A stretch of DNA of 64,000 bases from Macrocybe gigantea (Eukaryota > Basidiomycota > Agaricomycetes > Agaricales > Callistosporiaceae). The notes below the pieces were generated by a model, which saw only the letters and a program-made list of their open reading frames with translations, did no database searches and had not been told where the DNA came from. Of the stretch, positions 18,776 through 29,779 are shown one piece after another. The translations under genes and the position numbers were made by a program. The stretch spans positions 1 to 64,000 of the forward strand of contig SJRY01000123.1 in NCBI GenBank assembly GCA_011319805.1, written 5' to 3'. The first letter of the stretch is position 1, and each line of letters begins with the position of its first letter.

Positions 18776-21416
18776 CATGTTTTCTGTCTATATGCTAGAT
18801 GGACCTCAGCACCCCCTTCGAAGGTGTTTGCATGAAATTGTCAATGCACACCTCCCCCAACGCTCACCTCCCTTCTCACAGAAAAGTGACTCATTTCACT
18901 GATTCCCATACCTCCCCTTCTGGCACTGTATGCCCAGAAGACTCCCAATGAAACATGGGTGCTCACCCTCTGAGACCACCTCGGAATCTGAACTGTCCCC
19001 CTCCACCACAACTGCGGTCCCATTCCTGAACCCTGGGTCATGGACTGCCCCCTTCTGTCAATAGGGCCACTCGCCCTGCTGCTGGCAAGTGCTCTTATGC
19101 ACAAGCCTTGGCCCAACTGGCCAGTACTCCTGCTGAGGCTATTGTAGCCTTGGCAAAGACCTTTCCACACCTCCCCATAGAAAAGATCGTCTCCTTGCAA
19201 AAGGAAGCAACCGGGGAGTCTTCCAGACTACCTAAGAAGAAGGCAAAGTCCACTTCTCATGGTCCATCCTGATGTAACATCAGAGTGACCTGTACTTTCC
19301 CTGCGGTCAATGTCTCTGTTGCTGCAGGAACTCTTCTTTCAGTCTTCAATCGAAGGCTGACAGCTGGGAAGTCCTGGATTCGATGCAAATCCATCCAGGA
19401 TCACTCCACCGCCTCGTTTTTTTTTTTTTTTTTAAATCAACAATTTATATAGCGGTGCACAATGGCAGTCCGCTTGTAAATACACACCGGTACCTACTAT
19501 AAATACGCGAAGTTTAGGGCCCTCCAAGTGGAGGACCCTTATCACTGTCTCCTTTGCAGGATAGGTGCTAGACTAAACGGTAGAATTCCGTGTCTAGACC
19601 TCGGAATCAACTTGGATTCAAAGCCTGGATTAGTCATCCAGGTGAACTGGCAGAGGATGAGTCCTCTCGGGCCGGAGTCAGGGGACTGCCCTGGTCCGCC
19701 ACGGTCCGAATTTCGGCTAGGGAGCGAGTTACCAAGAGGCCAAGCCGAGAGCAAGCTGGGTATTGGTAAGCCCCACCTACTTTAATTTTCCCGTTCCTGA
19801 GCATGTGGTTCGCTGATGCCCAGAGGGCGCGGATCCCCAATCGTGTCTCAGGTCTCTGCCTTGCCAGCATCCAGCCCCAGTGTGCACCCCTAGACCTAAG
19901 GCCTAGGCCAGGGAGTTCTACACCCATGCTTAACCCGGTTATGCATGCCCCACAAGGAGGTCTCAGGCTCCCACCTGAGCAGTGCTTTACGATCATGTGG
20001 TGGCTACCCCTGGGCCTGGGGACTCCCCAAGTGTGCCCAAAGACCGGTCCACACTACCAACGCTGACTAACAACCAGGTTCTCAGCCTAATCCAGTTGGT
20101 TAGACTGGGTGTGAGATTAACCGGTGGGGGGTGTCCTGTCCTAAGCTCGCAGTCTGAAGAGACTCCCTATTACAGGGTGCGTGGCACCTTCTGGAAGCGC
20201 GCATGCTCTGGAACGCCCCATTACAGGGTGCGCATCATAGGTCGGGTGGTTCTCACGTCTCTCCCCTGCTTACCACACCCTATGCTTTCACTCCCTACTT
20301 AATCATATGATTAATCACGTGACCATTTCAGGCACGGCCTGTCAGGGGTCACCTGACCTGCCACTTTGGGCTCCCACGATCATCCCTATCACGTGACCAG
20401 GTTACCACCCTAGTTACGGAAGGTCATATGACCATGGTACTGCCTCAGAGTTGATTACCAACCTGAGTCACCGAGCACATGACTGTAACCAATGATGGGT
20501 CACATGCCTATCCCTACTTTCAAGGTACAGGGGATGAGTAGGAATCGAACCCACAACCTTTCCAGTGGCTGCACAGCCACCTCTCCAGTCTTTAGTGGCG
20601 ATTAAACCACTGGGCTACTGGGGCCCCACTCCACCGCCTCGTTCTCTTGCTTGATAACAAAGGTAGCATCTCTAAGGACCTTGGCATGTTGCGCAAAGCT
20701 GCTCTCCAGTGTGCACTGGTGGGATCCACCATCAAGCTCGCCATTCCTATGAGCATTTCCTATATGAAACTGCTTGATGTACCATACTTCAATGTTGACA
20801 GCAGTATTATCACTGCTCGGCAAGCTTATGAGATCCTCTGAGACTCTTCATTCTTGGATTTCATCACTCTCATTGGAGTTCCATGCATTATGCACAACTC
20901 CAAGAACTCCAATACTATGACCATCTGGTTCAATATCGAGGATACATCAACTGGCCAGAATGTCAAGGCCCTGGACAATTGCACAGTTATGGTCCAGAAC
21001 TGGTGGTGCCAGTTCTGTGCTGCTCTTTTGTCACTGGGAGTTCCTCTCTGCGAATGCTGTTGGTGCTGGGGGCACTCTGCTTTGAAGTGCAATCAGCAGT
21101 CTCTCCAGTGTCCAATCTGTGGGAATCCCATAGAAAGGAACACCACCACATGCTCATGTCCTGCTGTAAGGCAAGACCTAAGGCAAACCCTCCTTGTGAG
21201 GCAACTCTGGCAGGCCAGCCCTATCCTCATGCTCCAAAGTGTCTTAGCTGTGGCAAAGACCACTCTACTGATGACTGGAAGTGCACCTTCTGAAAGAACT
21301 GGTTTGATCCTGAGTGGATCAAACAATATTATCAGCTGGTATGTGATCAAACTCAATCAAGTCCCAAACATTCTAATGTCTCTCTGCAGCATAATGCAGA
21401 AGCTGATGCATCATAA
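18776..21416 (+). pseudogene. LINE ORF1 remnant of N1, split by SINE-B1
   Basis: Begins at NMFSVYMLDGPQHPL and continues after the SINE through the conserved KLLDVPYFN..IITARQAYEIL and WFNIEDTSTGQNVKALDN regions to the cysteine clusters CECCWCWGHSALKC and KCLSCGKDHSTDDWKC. Several TGA and frameshift breaks. The ORF1 stop / ORF2 start is CATCATAAGC here, so the ATGA overlap is destroyed by G to A. Confidence 0.8.
19417..20626 (-). mobile_element. SINE-B1: 1.2 kb tRNA-headed SINE with LINE 3' tail
   Basis: Minus-strand order: tRNA-like head from 20626 (A-box-like TAGCCCAGTGGTTTAA, B-box GGTTCGATTCC near 20545), noncoding body, the block shared with SINE-A (19806-19865), a perfect hairpin GGGTCCTCC/GGAGGGCCC-type at 19517-19538, end CTAAACTTCG at 19508, then about 74 nt of LINE 3' tail (19507-19434) and poly(A) as T 19417-19433. 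Direct repeats CACTCCACCGCCTCGTT at 19402-19418 and 20627-20643 bound it inside LINE ORF1, proving it moved as one unit. No coding capacity. Confidence 0.9.
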
Positions 21417-22199
21417 GCAACACCTCCAGTGGATCAGCCCTGGCTGTCATCCCTGGATCAGGTGGGTACTCATTGATTTCTTTGTTTCATATTTCTCTCA
21501 AAATGTAAATAGGAAATATATACATATGGACATTCTCCTCTCTACTCTGGGAGAGGACTATGATATTCTGTTTTTTCCAAGAGCCCACTTGAAATCTATT
21601 AAGACATGCCCCCTCAGCACACAGCACTGACAGTGAGCCAGTAATTGGGGGTCCCAGTTATCCTGACTGGACTTGTATTATTTGCTGCTCATCATATGAA
21701 GATCCTCCTCGTGTGATGGCTTATATTCACAACCGCCTATGGCAGTTGCATCCTTCCCTCAGACATGATCTCATTAATAGTCATAATTTGATGGTCCTCA
21801 GCTTCTCCACTCCTGGAGAGCCTCTATTCCTCACAAATGCCTATTCTGATATAGATGGAAGCACTATTCATTTGCTGCATGATTGTGCGGAAAGGCCTGA
21901 TTTTCCCAACCTGATTTATCTGGGGGGGATTTCAATTGTCATTATGAACTCTGGGATGGAGTCTATACTTTGCAGCATACATGAGGAGAGACGTGATGAC
22001 CTGAGACTGACTTCAGACCATGGTCCATTGTCGCTCCCTTAGATATTCTGTTGCTGGACCCCTCTGACCCATGCCAGACTCTTCCAAAGGACAGCATGCC
22101 TGAGTTTATCTCTGACATTGCTGGTGATCTGCTCAGTATGGACTTGGTGCCAATTGAGTCACCAGATGACTTAGAGAGCATTCTTGAGACTCTCATGTT
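21414..22199 (+). pseudogene. LINE endonuclease remnant of N1
   Basis: Recognisable by SQNVNRKYIHMDILLSTLGEDYDILFF (frameshifted after it), MAYIHNRLWQLHPSL, the FSTPGEPLFLTNAYSDID stretch, LLHDCAERPDFPNLIYLGG and SDHGPL near 22015, then the downstream linker DSMPEFISDIAGDLLSMDLVPIESPDDLESIL. GGDFNCH is destroyed by a base loss (LGGISIVI). It joins RT sequence at 22200 after a deletion. Confidence 0.8.
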
Positions 22200-22824
22200 A
22201 AGCAGCTGGTGAAATTCCCTCACTTGGCTAACTTTGTCCTGAACATTGCTAATGCATGTCTGGAACTGGGTCATTGGCCCTCTTACTTCAAGCAGAGTCT
22301 GTCGGTGATCATTCTGAAGCCTGGCAAACCTGCATACGATACTCCAAAGGCCTTTCATCTCATGGTGCTCGTTGGGAAAATGCTAGTGCGTCCCTCCCTT
22401 AGACGTGATCTTATTGATAGTCACAACCTGATGATCATCAGTTTCTCCACCCTGGGGGAGCCTCTATTCCTGGCCAACACCTACTCTGATGTAAACGGAA
22501 GCACTATTCACTTACTGCATGACTGTGCGAAAAGACCCGATTTTTCCAATCTAACCTATCTGGGGGGGATTTCAACTGTCACTATGAACTCTGGGATGGA
22601 GTCCATACCTCACAGCATACACGAGGAGAGATGCTGTGTAATGCAGCACTCAACCTTGGTCTTGACTGGACAGAGCCATCCAACCATGGCCCTACTTTCT
22701 TTTTACATAACCAGAAGCTATGGCCCTCAGTTATCAATTTGATATTTATCCCTGTTGATACAGTTGGATTGGCACCGATCATTCGTGATGATCTGAGACT
22801 GACTTCAGACCACTGTCCATTACC

Positions 22825-24090
22825 GTGGGAGATCAGGAACCTGGCCACACTGGGTACCTGGCCACTTCAAGTTTTGCGTGAGATAGATAGATGCCCCACT
22901 CAAAGTATTACTCCTAGACATGTTGTAAGGTCATATACAATGTATCTATACAGTTCTATAATTCCTATGTTGAGCGGTGATTAAGTGCTGCATCAAAAAG
23001 TCCGGTCCTGCCCCAGAAATGTGTATTTGATCATATTGACATGAGCTACCATATCGGAATGCACTCCCGCTCCCAGTGATATCATCAGTTCGTGGTGTCT
23101 TTGTGGGTTTATCCTAACATTATTTGACCCCCCGAATCCATTTTTGATGGAATAAAAGCATGAAATAATACATATGCCTATTATGAGGCTGACTGAATTT
23201 GAGGTAACCTTAAATTTAGCTTAACTGAGTCTATCTCTTGACATAGCCATAGTTATTCGTCACGATGCTTGCCAGACTCGTAAAGCTATTTCTGAAATCT
23301 ATGCATATTAATCTTTATTTTTCACAGTATGGAACTTTTTTCAAATTTTTTTCTGAGTCCCAATAAGCATGCAGATCGGAAAAAAGGAAAAATGCGAGTT
23401 TAAGATGTCAAAAAGGAGGGAACATGAAAAATACTAAATATAGAGGAAAAGGTGTAATACATTATGGAACTATCTTACATTAATTTCTTCCAGGCACTCC
23501 GATTGCCTATTGCTGCATGGGAACCCCCCGCGTAGTGCTAAACATTTGGTGCGATTTTATGCTTACATCGCAGTTGTGCAAATTGAGGATATTGCACTTG
23601 AATACAAAAGTAATAATAATGCAGAATACATTTTAATCCAATCTATCGCATCTAACAGTGGTTTGCAATGCATTATACCTGGCCGTTTTCCCAATTCTGC
23701 ACAAGTGCCAAATGGCTGCTTTAACACATCCCTTGATAAAAAACATTAAATTAGATAGTTTCTTGGTATAAAATCAATCCATATACATAGACTATTATTC
23801 TGCGTATCCATGTCCATGTGGAACAGGTGAGACGGCCACAAATGAACGCAGGAAAATGAAGTTGGGATTGCAGATGAGACCTTTCCCATGCTGGCCGGGT
23901 ACCTAGTCACAGGGTACACGACGAAGAAAAAAATTCATATCTCAGGGTACACTCACCCTAGGTCACAAGTGTACTTCAAATATTTAGATATGATATATAT
24001 CGACATTTTGAGATACTGAACATGGCGGAAGGGCGATTGCATATTGAATAGTTTACAATTTCCGCTTAGGTGGCCAGGTTCAGGGTCACC
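22825..24090. mobile_element. Unidentified 1.27 kb insertion with weak inverted ends
   Basis: Sequence unlike the LINE interrupts the N2 endonuclease between CCATTACC and ACCAGTATCTC, so ACC may be a 3 bp duplication. Removing it restores the frame PLPVSLFLDIPLLDL. Both ends carry GAACCTGGCCAC in inverted orientation (about 22838-22849 and 24071-24082 reversed). GGGTACCTGGCCAC-like words recur near both ends. It is AT-rich inside. One 79-codon open stretch (23510-23749) resembles nothing I know. Best guess is a non-autonomous DNA transposon; a small unclassified element is possible. Confidence 0.55.
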
Positions 24091-24704
24091 ACCAGTATCT
24101 CTCTTCCTAGATATCCCATTGCTAGACCTTTCCAATCCATGCCGGACTCTTCTAAAAGACAGCATGCCTGAGTTTATCTCCGACATTGCTAGTGACCTGC
24201 TCAGTATGCACCTGGTACCAATCGAGTCCTGATGATTTAGAGAGTGTTCTTCAGACTCTCTCCAGATTGATTGACCATGCTTGGGATCTCCATTTCAAGG
24301 AGTGCAAGCTATCGAAGTGGAGCAAAGGCTGGTGGAATCAGCATTATTCTGAAACTTTGGACACCTTCAGGCAGACCCGGTCTGAGAGTAACCATCGCAT
24401 CTGGTGCTGAGCTATTAAAGAGGCTAAGCATACCTTCTTTGATCAGCGAATCAAGGAAGTTGCTGAAAAGTCACAACATCCATGGGATCTGGCTGCATGG
24501 ACAAAGCAGAGGCCACTTCCAGCCTACAAGGCCATCTCCTTTCAGGGACAGCCTTGCAACTCCATCGAGTCACTGTGGAATGCGCTCGACAAATCTTATA
24601 ATGCTGTGTCTGACAGACCAGTTAATCTGGACAAACTCGATGAACTCGAGTCTCATCCAGTTTGGAACTGGGTCCCATTTTCTGCTGCAGAACTCTGAGA
24701 GTCC

Positions 24705-26102
24705 TTGGAGCCATGCAGCAACACCTCCACTCCAGGACCAGACCATCTGTCCTGGGGCCATGTTAAGCAGCTGGTGAAATTCCCTCATTTGGCTGATTTC
24801 ATTCTGAACATTGCTAATGCATGTTTGGAACTGGGCCATTGGCCCTCCTACTTCAAGCAGAGCCTGTCAGTGATTATTCTGAAACCTGGCAAACCTGCAT
24901 ATGATACCCCAAAAGCCTTTCATCTGATTGTGCTTTTGAATACCCTCAGCAAACTTGTTGAGAAAATACTGGCACGGCATATGCAATACGAAGTGACTAA
25001 GTTTGCTGTCTTCAATCCGAAGCAGTTCGGTGGCATCCGGCAGAACTCTACGGAGGATGCTGGTGTCTTCTTAACCCATATTATCTGGCAAGGCTGGCTA
25101 AAGGGCCTCAAAACAAGCATCATTGCTTTCAATGTCACTCAATACTTTCCCTCACTCAACCATTGTATGTTAGTGAGGATATTACAGCATGGAGGCTTTG
25201 CGCATCAAGTATCAAAGTTCTTCAAGTCTTACCTCATTAGGCATAAGACTTCGTACACCTGGCGCAGTGCCGTCTTGCCGGAGTTTGATGCTGATGTTAG
25301 TGTCGGCCAAGGCTCTGCTTTATCCCCAGTACTGTTGGCCTTGTATTTGGCATCAGTACTGAAAATATACCAGAAGGTTGGCGATATGTCAACCATCATG
25401 TCATTTGTGGATGATGGACTGATCATTGCCCAGTCCAAATCCATTCCGGACAATGTTCCGAAGCTCCAGAGGGTGTATGCATCTGTGCACAACCTCTTCA
25501 CAGACTTCGGTCTTGTTGTCGAACACAACAAAACTGAACTGCAGCATTTCTCGTGCAATAGCAAGGACCCCCATCCTTCTATTGATTTGGGTTTCGCCCT
25601 GTTTACGGGCAACACTCCTTTATGGCCCAAAGATGTCTGGAGATACCTTGGGTTTTTCTTGGATGCATGCCTGTTCTTTAAGGAGCATATCCATTTCTAT
25701 GCAATGAAAGCACTGACTACTGCCAGGGCATTTCAGATGTTGGGCAATTCTGTACAAGGTCTATCCCCTCAGCAGAAGCGCATTCTTTACCTGTCATGCG
25801 CATGTCCTATCACAACGTACGGCTGTTTGCTATGGAACTTCAATGGCATGCATAATGTCGCACTGTTGAAGCAGTTATGCCAGATGCAGTGCAAGGCATG
25901 CATTTGGATTAATAGTCAGTTCCGCACCACTCCAGAGGGTGCAGCTGAAACAATGGCCTGTGTTGAGCCAATCACTGGGTTCATCAAGCGTTTGAAAGTC
26001 AGGTCCTCTGCCCGTCTTGCTAATTCCAACCCAAGGCATGCCCTCAGGTCTCTGACCACCCCGCTACAGGTAGGGGGGATCCTTCGAGGTCGAAGAACTT
26101 GA
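24705..26102 (+). pseudogene. LINE reverse transcriptase of N2 (open but catalytically altered)
   Basis: A 465-codon uninterrupted stretch spanning RT from SWGHVKQLVKFPHL to the thumb (ARLANSNPRHALRSLTT). The motif around FVDDG (25408-25422) and GQGSALSPVLLALYL are intact, but motif A reads FNVTQYFPS where copy G has FDVAQYFPS. A catalytic Asp is therefore Asn, and the polymerase is expected to be dead. The upstream frame (24270-24700) is broken by a stop (CTCTGAGAG, about 24696) and frameshifts, and a frameshift follows at about 26075. Confidence 0.87.
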
Positions 26103-26126
26103 CCTCCCTCTCGGACAGGCAGCGTA

Positions 26127-27229
26127 ATGCACTCAAGTCCCCTCTCAAGGACTTGGTGGACCTTAAACCACCTAACTTTTTATCCACGGACTATTTCACA
26201 GATGCGAATAATCCGGGCAGGTGACTTGTTGACCAGTTCAGCAGCTGCCTTGAGATCTATAAGCTCCTTGGCAAAGATGATGACTCTGTCAAGGCCTATC
26301 ATACATCACTTGAGCAGGCACTTGCTGAGTGCCAGCTCGAGCCCAATTGTGTATACACGAGTAGTGATGGTGCTATGCCCATGAAAGCAGATACACTCAG
26401 ACAGTCAGTGTATTCATCCCAGGTATACCGAGGCAATACACTTGTTTTCGAAACTTATCAGCCTGTCGGCAAAGCGACAAGTGATGACTCTGAGCTGATT
26501 GGATTGCAAATGTCAATTCAAAAGGCTATCACACAGGATGGAGTTACATCCATCATATGCTTCCTTAACTCGATGAATGCAATCAATCGCATTGTCGATT
26601 GCAACCCTCACTCTGTGCAGTTGCATTCTATTGCACTGTGCACTTCATTGCATGCTTGGTTTGCTCAATCCGAGCTGCACCAGATTGCCTTCTGGCATGT
26701 CCCTTTCTCTTGGAAGTGGGCTATTCAAGTCGAAGCACATGAGTCAGCACGTGGCCTCGACATACCTCAGGGACATCGTCCCTTTTATACCACTGACACA
26801 CTTCAGAAGGAGGCGGACAATGATATGCATACCTCTTGGTTCCATGATGCTGGAATCAAGAAATATATTGGTGCCTCCATGCTTTGATTCCATGATGCAG
26901 GAAAGCCAGAATCCTATGAGCATCTGCTTTGTAAAAGAATGGGCTTCATGAAGTTGGTGATAGGCAATGAGCTATTTGCTCATTGCTGTCGCATTGCCTG
27001 CGGACACGCGCCAATCAATGCATATCGAGTGTGGTTCAACTTCATTGAGAGTGATGAATGCTCTTGCAGATGTGGGCCTGAGGACTCCGTCCATGTTATG
27101 ACTCTGTGCCATAACTGGGACAGACCAACCGAATGCCAGTATGATGCCTTTGTGCATTCATGGTTCATTAAGTACCTAACGTCGAACAAGGCAGCAGGTG
27201 CTTTTATTCCAGATCCAGGGGGCACGTAA
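26127..27229 (+). pseudogene. LINE RNase H and C-terminal domain of N2
   Basis: RNase H continues in two frames: SSDGAMPM near 26365, ELIGLQMSIQKAI near 26490, CFLNSMNAINRI near 26560 (the Asp of CFLDS is Asn), HVPFSWKWAIQVEAHES near 26700. The tail (26939-27229) has GFMKLVIGNELFAHCCRIACGHAPINAYR and CSCRCGPEDSVHVMTLCHNW, ending TAA 27227-27229. A TGA near 26885 interrupts it. Confidence 0.83.
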
Positions 27230-27676
27230 CTGCCCCTTCACAGTGGGGTTACTTAGGGTTATGGCTCCTCACAGGGCCTTTGCATGGAAGTAACCGCAGC
27301 CGGCCTTCGGGCTAGGGGACCTGGAGCATCAAATCAGTAGGGTGTTGGATGAAAGCTAACACCAAGCTTCATTGTGTATTGCAGATCCATGACACCTGTT
27401 ATTATGGGCCCCTTTGGACCCTTTACGTGGAACTGACCATGTCTGGCTCTTAGGAGCTGGGGAAGCAGGTCTAGTGAACAAGTTAGTGTGAGCATGAGCC
27501 TAAGCGGCTCGGGCGTGGGCACAAGAGAGCAGGGTTAGTGTGCCCTCTATAGATATCCCCTCAGTCTGGTATCATTTGGACTAGTTGTATTTATTGTAGG
27601 TATGCTCGTGTACTTACAAGTGGACTGCCATCAAGCATCACTATATAAATTGTTGAATTAAACAAAAAAAAAAAAA
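27230..27676 (+). other. LINE 3' UTR and poly(A) of N2
   Basis: About 430 nt noncoding 3' UTR and a 13 nt A run, followed directly by the right copy of the GAAAATGCTAGTGC duplication. Nothing else is visible. Confidence 0.8.
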
Positions 27677-27678
27677 GA

Positions 27679-28851
27679 GAAAATGCTAGTGCAATGTATG
27701 CAATACAAAGTGACCAAATTTGCTGTCTTTGATCCAAAGCAGTTCAGAGGCATCTGGCAGAACTCTACGGAGGATGCAGGTGTTTTCTTGACCCATATTA
27801 TCTGGCAAGGCTGGCTAAAAGGTCTCAAGATGAGTGTTATTGCATTCATTGTTGCTCAATATTTCCCCTCACTTAACCATTGTATGTTGGTGAGGATATT
27901 ACAACATGGAGGCTTTGCATGTCAAGTGTCAAGGTTCTTCGAGTCATATCTTGTCAGGCGTAAAACTTCTTATGCCTGGCGTAGTGCCATCTCACCTGAG
28001 TTTGATGCTAACGTTGGTGTTGTCCAGGGCTCAGCTTTATCCCCCATCCTGTCTGCTCTTTATTTGGCACTAGTGCTGAAAATATACCAGAAGGTTGGCG
28101 ATATGCCGACTATCATGTCATTTGTGGATAATGGACTCATTATTGCTCAGTCCAAGTCCATTCCAGACAATGTTCCGAAGCTCCAGAGGGCATATGCCTT
28201 GGTGCACAACCTCTTCACAGACTTTGGTCTTGTTGTCAAATACAACAAAACTGAACTGCAGCACTTTTTGTGCAATAGTAAGAACCCTTGCCCTTCTATT
28301 GACCTTGGATTTGCTGTTTTCACAGGCAATACTCCTTTACAACCCAAGGATGTCTGGAGATACCTTGGGTTCTTCTTGGACATGCGCCTTTCCTTCAAGG
28401 AGAATGTTTGCTTTTATGCAATGAAGTTGCTTTTATGCAATGAAGGCACTGACTACTGCCAGGGCCTTCCAGATATTGGGCAACTCTGTGTGGGGTTTAT
28501 CCCCCCAACAGAAGCACATTCTTTACCTGTCATATGTGCATCCTGTCATGACATATGGCTGTTTACTCTGGAACTTCGAACAGTATGTGCAACATCGCAC
28601 TGATAATGCAGCTACACCAGATGCAGCATAAGGCTTGCATCTGGATTAATGGTCAGTTTCACACCACTCCAGAGGGTGCAGCTGAAACCATGGCCTGTGT
28701 CGAGCCAATCGCTGGGTTCATCAAGTGGTTGAAAGTCAGGTCCTCTGCCCATCTCGCAAATTCCAACATCAGGCATGCCCTCAGATTTCTGACTACTCTG
28801 GTGCAAGAGGGGGGTGATCCCTCTAGGTCAAAAAACTTGGCCTCTTTATCG
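27679..28851 (+). pseudogene. LINE reverse transcriptase of N1 (second part)
   Basis: Open for about 306 codons from MLVQCMQYKVTKFAVFDPKQF. Motif A is FIVAQYFPS (Asp lost) and the usual FVDDG is FVDNG (about 28121-28135), so both catalytic positions are mutated. A direct duplication of CTTTTATGCAATGAAG (28411-28426 and 28429-28444) shifts the frame in the thumb. It is interrupted at 28852 by the KDZ element; 36783-36835 is its continuation. Confidence 0.85.
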
Positions 28852-28869
28852 TGTACATTACACTCACCC

Positions 28870-29760
28870 ACAAGTTCTGATAGACTATTGATAGACTTCT
28901 GATAGACTCTCAATAGACTCCTGATAGAATGTCAAGAGTCTTGATAGAGTCTTGATAGAGTCTTGCTCAGTCTTGATCCATTCTGATTCACTTCTGATAG
29001 GGTATTGATAGGGTTCTAGAGTCTTGATATAGTTCTGATAGACTTCTGATAGAGTATTGAAAGGCACCAATACTCTTGATAGGACTCTTGAAACCTGTCA
29101 ATACTATTGATAGAGTATTGATAGAGTATTGTTAGACTCTTTATATATTCCTTTTACAACAGCTGTTGTCAGACCAGACTCTAAGATTTATGACATCCTC
29201 TCAATCAACAAGACCCTATCAATACTCTATCAATAGTCAATCAATACTCTTGTTTGTTGTGCTAGCAATACTCTATCCATACTCTAACAAAACTCTTGTA
29301 TAGTTTATGAACAAGAGTCTATCAATACTCTATTAATACTTTTGCAGAGGGCACTAACAAGAGTCTAGCAATACTCTAGCCATACTCTATCAAGACTTTT
29401 CAATACTTTATCAATATTCTATCAATACTATTCTATCCAGACTCTGTCAGGACTCCTTTAATACTCTAACAATACTATTCCATCAATACTCTATCAATAC
29501 TCTATCAAGACTCTGTCATGAGTCTACCAATAGTCCATCAATACTCTATCAAGGGTATTCTATCAATACTCTATCAATACTCTACCAATACTCTAACAGG
29601 ACTCTATTGATACTCTATCAATACTCTATCAATACTCTGTCAATATTTACATTACTATTGACATACATACCATAACCAGAGACCTTTTGATATGTTTATC
29701 TTATATATTATCCATAGTCTATCAAAAGTCTATCAAAAGTCTTGATACTTTGCGTGAGTA
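28870..29760. repeat. Left subterminal array of degenerate ATAGAGTATTG / CAATACTCTAT units
   Basis: Dozens of imperfect 10-14 nt units. From 28880 to about 29135 they read GATAGAGTATTGATAGAGT-like on the plus strand. From about 29210 to 29750 the complementary form TCTATCAATACTC dominates, so the array flips orientation around 29140-29210. It is noncoding. Similar units recur next to the right end at 36475-36771, suggesting transposase binding or structural roles (inference). Confidence 0.85.
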
Positions 29761-29779
29761 AATACAAGTCCTTCACTAA

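Larger units (their letters stand above)
22390..27678 (+). mobile_element. LINE copy N2, 5'-truncated in the endonuclease
   Basis: A single insertion into the RT of N1, bounded by GAAAATGCTAGTGC at 22376-22389 and 27679-27692. It contains endonuclease (22390-22824, 24091-24240), linker, RT (24705-26102), RNase H and tail to stop TAA 27227-27229, 3' UTR, and poly(A) 27664-27676. It is interrupted at 22825-24090 by an unidentified insertion. Nearly all CpG are lost. Confidence 0.92.

Noticed and set aside
23510..23749. 79-codon open frame inside the unidentified insertion
   Set aside because: No similarity or motif recognised and the region is AT-rich; too short to call.
28870..29760. CRISPR-like array in the TCTATCAATACTC repeats
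   Set aside because: Units are short, degenerate and without regular unique spacers, and the context is a eukaryotic transposon end.
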